A stretch of 64,000 nt of DNA from Adiantum capillus-veneris (lineage: Eukaryota; Streptophyta; Polypodiopsida; Polypodiales; Pteridaceae), in contig CM043952.1 in assembly GCA_014529385.2 (NCBI GenBank), positions 71,702,799 to 71,766,798 of the forward strand. Direction: 5' to 3'. Every line of letters starts with the position of its first letter. The first letter of the stretch is position 1. The position numbers and the translations under genes were made by a program. Below the pieces are notes generated by a model, which did no database searches, was not told where the DNA came from, and was given only the letters and a program-made list of their open reading frames with translations. Positions 63,973-64,000 of the stretch are shown piece after piece.

Positions 63973-64000
63973 ACGATGTCAGTTCAGCCGTAGCTAGATA

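Larger units (their letters stand above)
57175..64000 (+). mobile_element. CACTA-5: third CACTA-2 family member, opposite orientation, incomplete
   Basis: Starts CACTAGAAGAGACTATTCAT at 57175, equivalent to the reverse complement of the CACTA-2 right end, and runs out of the window. Order on the plus strand: hairpin and repeats, a 2.7-kb insertion (57831-60525), HMA fragment, (GA)n tract, TNP2 5' exons fused by deletion to the second half of the Transposase_24 gene. The 3-bp left flank is TAA; the partner is not in the window. Confidence 0.92.

Overview
The window is eukaryotic and looks like a land-plant nuclear genome of the large, repeat-dominated kind. The evidence is Ty1/copia and Ty3/gypsy elements primed by initiator tRNA-Met, a chromodomain at the gypsy C terminus, CACTA (En/Spm) transposons carrying the plant-type TNP2 and Transposase_24 gene pair, and a captured fragment of a plant HIPP-type metal-binding protein gene. 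I cannot place it more finely than embryophyte. No intact host gene is visible. Almost every open frame belongs to a transposable element, and every coding region I could read closely carries at least one lesion.

Layout, left to right. 1-2519 is the 3' half of a copia element (Copia-1), inserted in the end of a CACTA element (CACTA-1, ending at 2991). From 4164 to about 35397 lies an old hAT transposase relic (BED finger, then DUF659-like domain). It has been split by a small LTR element (LTR-2, 4316-5986) and by a chromodomain gypsy element (Gypsy-1, 6101-33483). Gypsy-1 is itself split twice. After five gag codons sits SL-1 (7305-14843), which contains SL-2 (8197-10790). Inside its reverse transcriptase sits CACTA-2 (16311-29879), which contains a Gag-protease-only LTR element (GagPro-1, 22692-28381). 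Removing CACTA-2 and one TGA target duplication restores the gypsy RT reading frame.

35398-44098 is a minus-strand copia element (Copia-2, target duplication ATTAA), split between its zinc knuckle and protease by SL-3 (39359-42495). About 44312-55750 holds a second CACTA lineage (CACTA-3) whose TNP2-like transposase is split by CACTA-4 (48292-55055, target duplication TTC). 55751-57174 has a plus-strand promoter and splice-donor-like segment followed by a striking array of nested palindromes. CACTA-5 begins at 57175 in the opposite orientation and runs off the window; it contains a 2.7-kb non-coding TG...CA insertion (57831-60525).

Two themes stand out. (1) CACTA-2, -4 and -5 are one family sharing ends, subterminal AGCGACG repeats, hairpins and a captured HMA-domain gene fragment. 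Each has a different set of deletions and stop codons, so none could supply both proteins. (2) SL-1, SL-2 and SL-3 form a non-coding short-LTR family (LTRs of about 142-161 bp, 2.6 kb or more) that shares a conserved 3' module with a stem-loop just upstream of the polypurine tract. Most in-frame stops across unrelated elements are TGG-to-TGA/TAG or CGA-to-TGA changes, as expected from deamination of methylated cytosine in silenced DNA.

Element names (Copia-1, SL-1 and so on) are local labels. Boundaries come from reading terminal repeats and target duplications by eye; domain names come from motif recognition, not from a database search.
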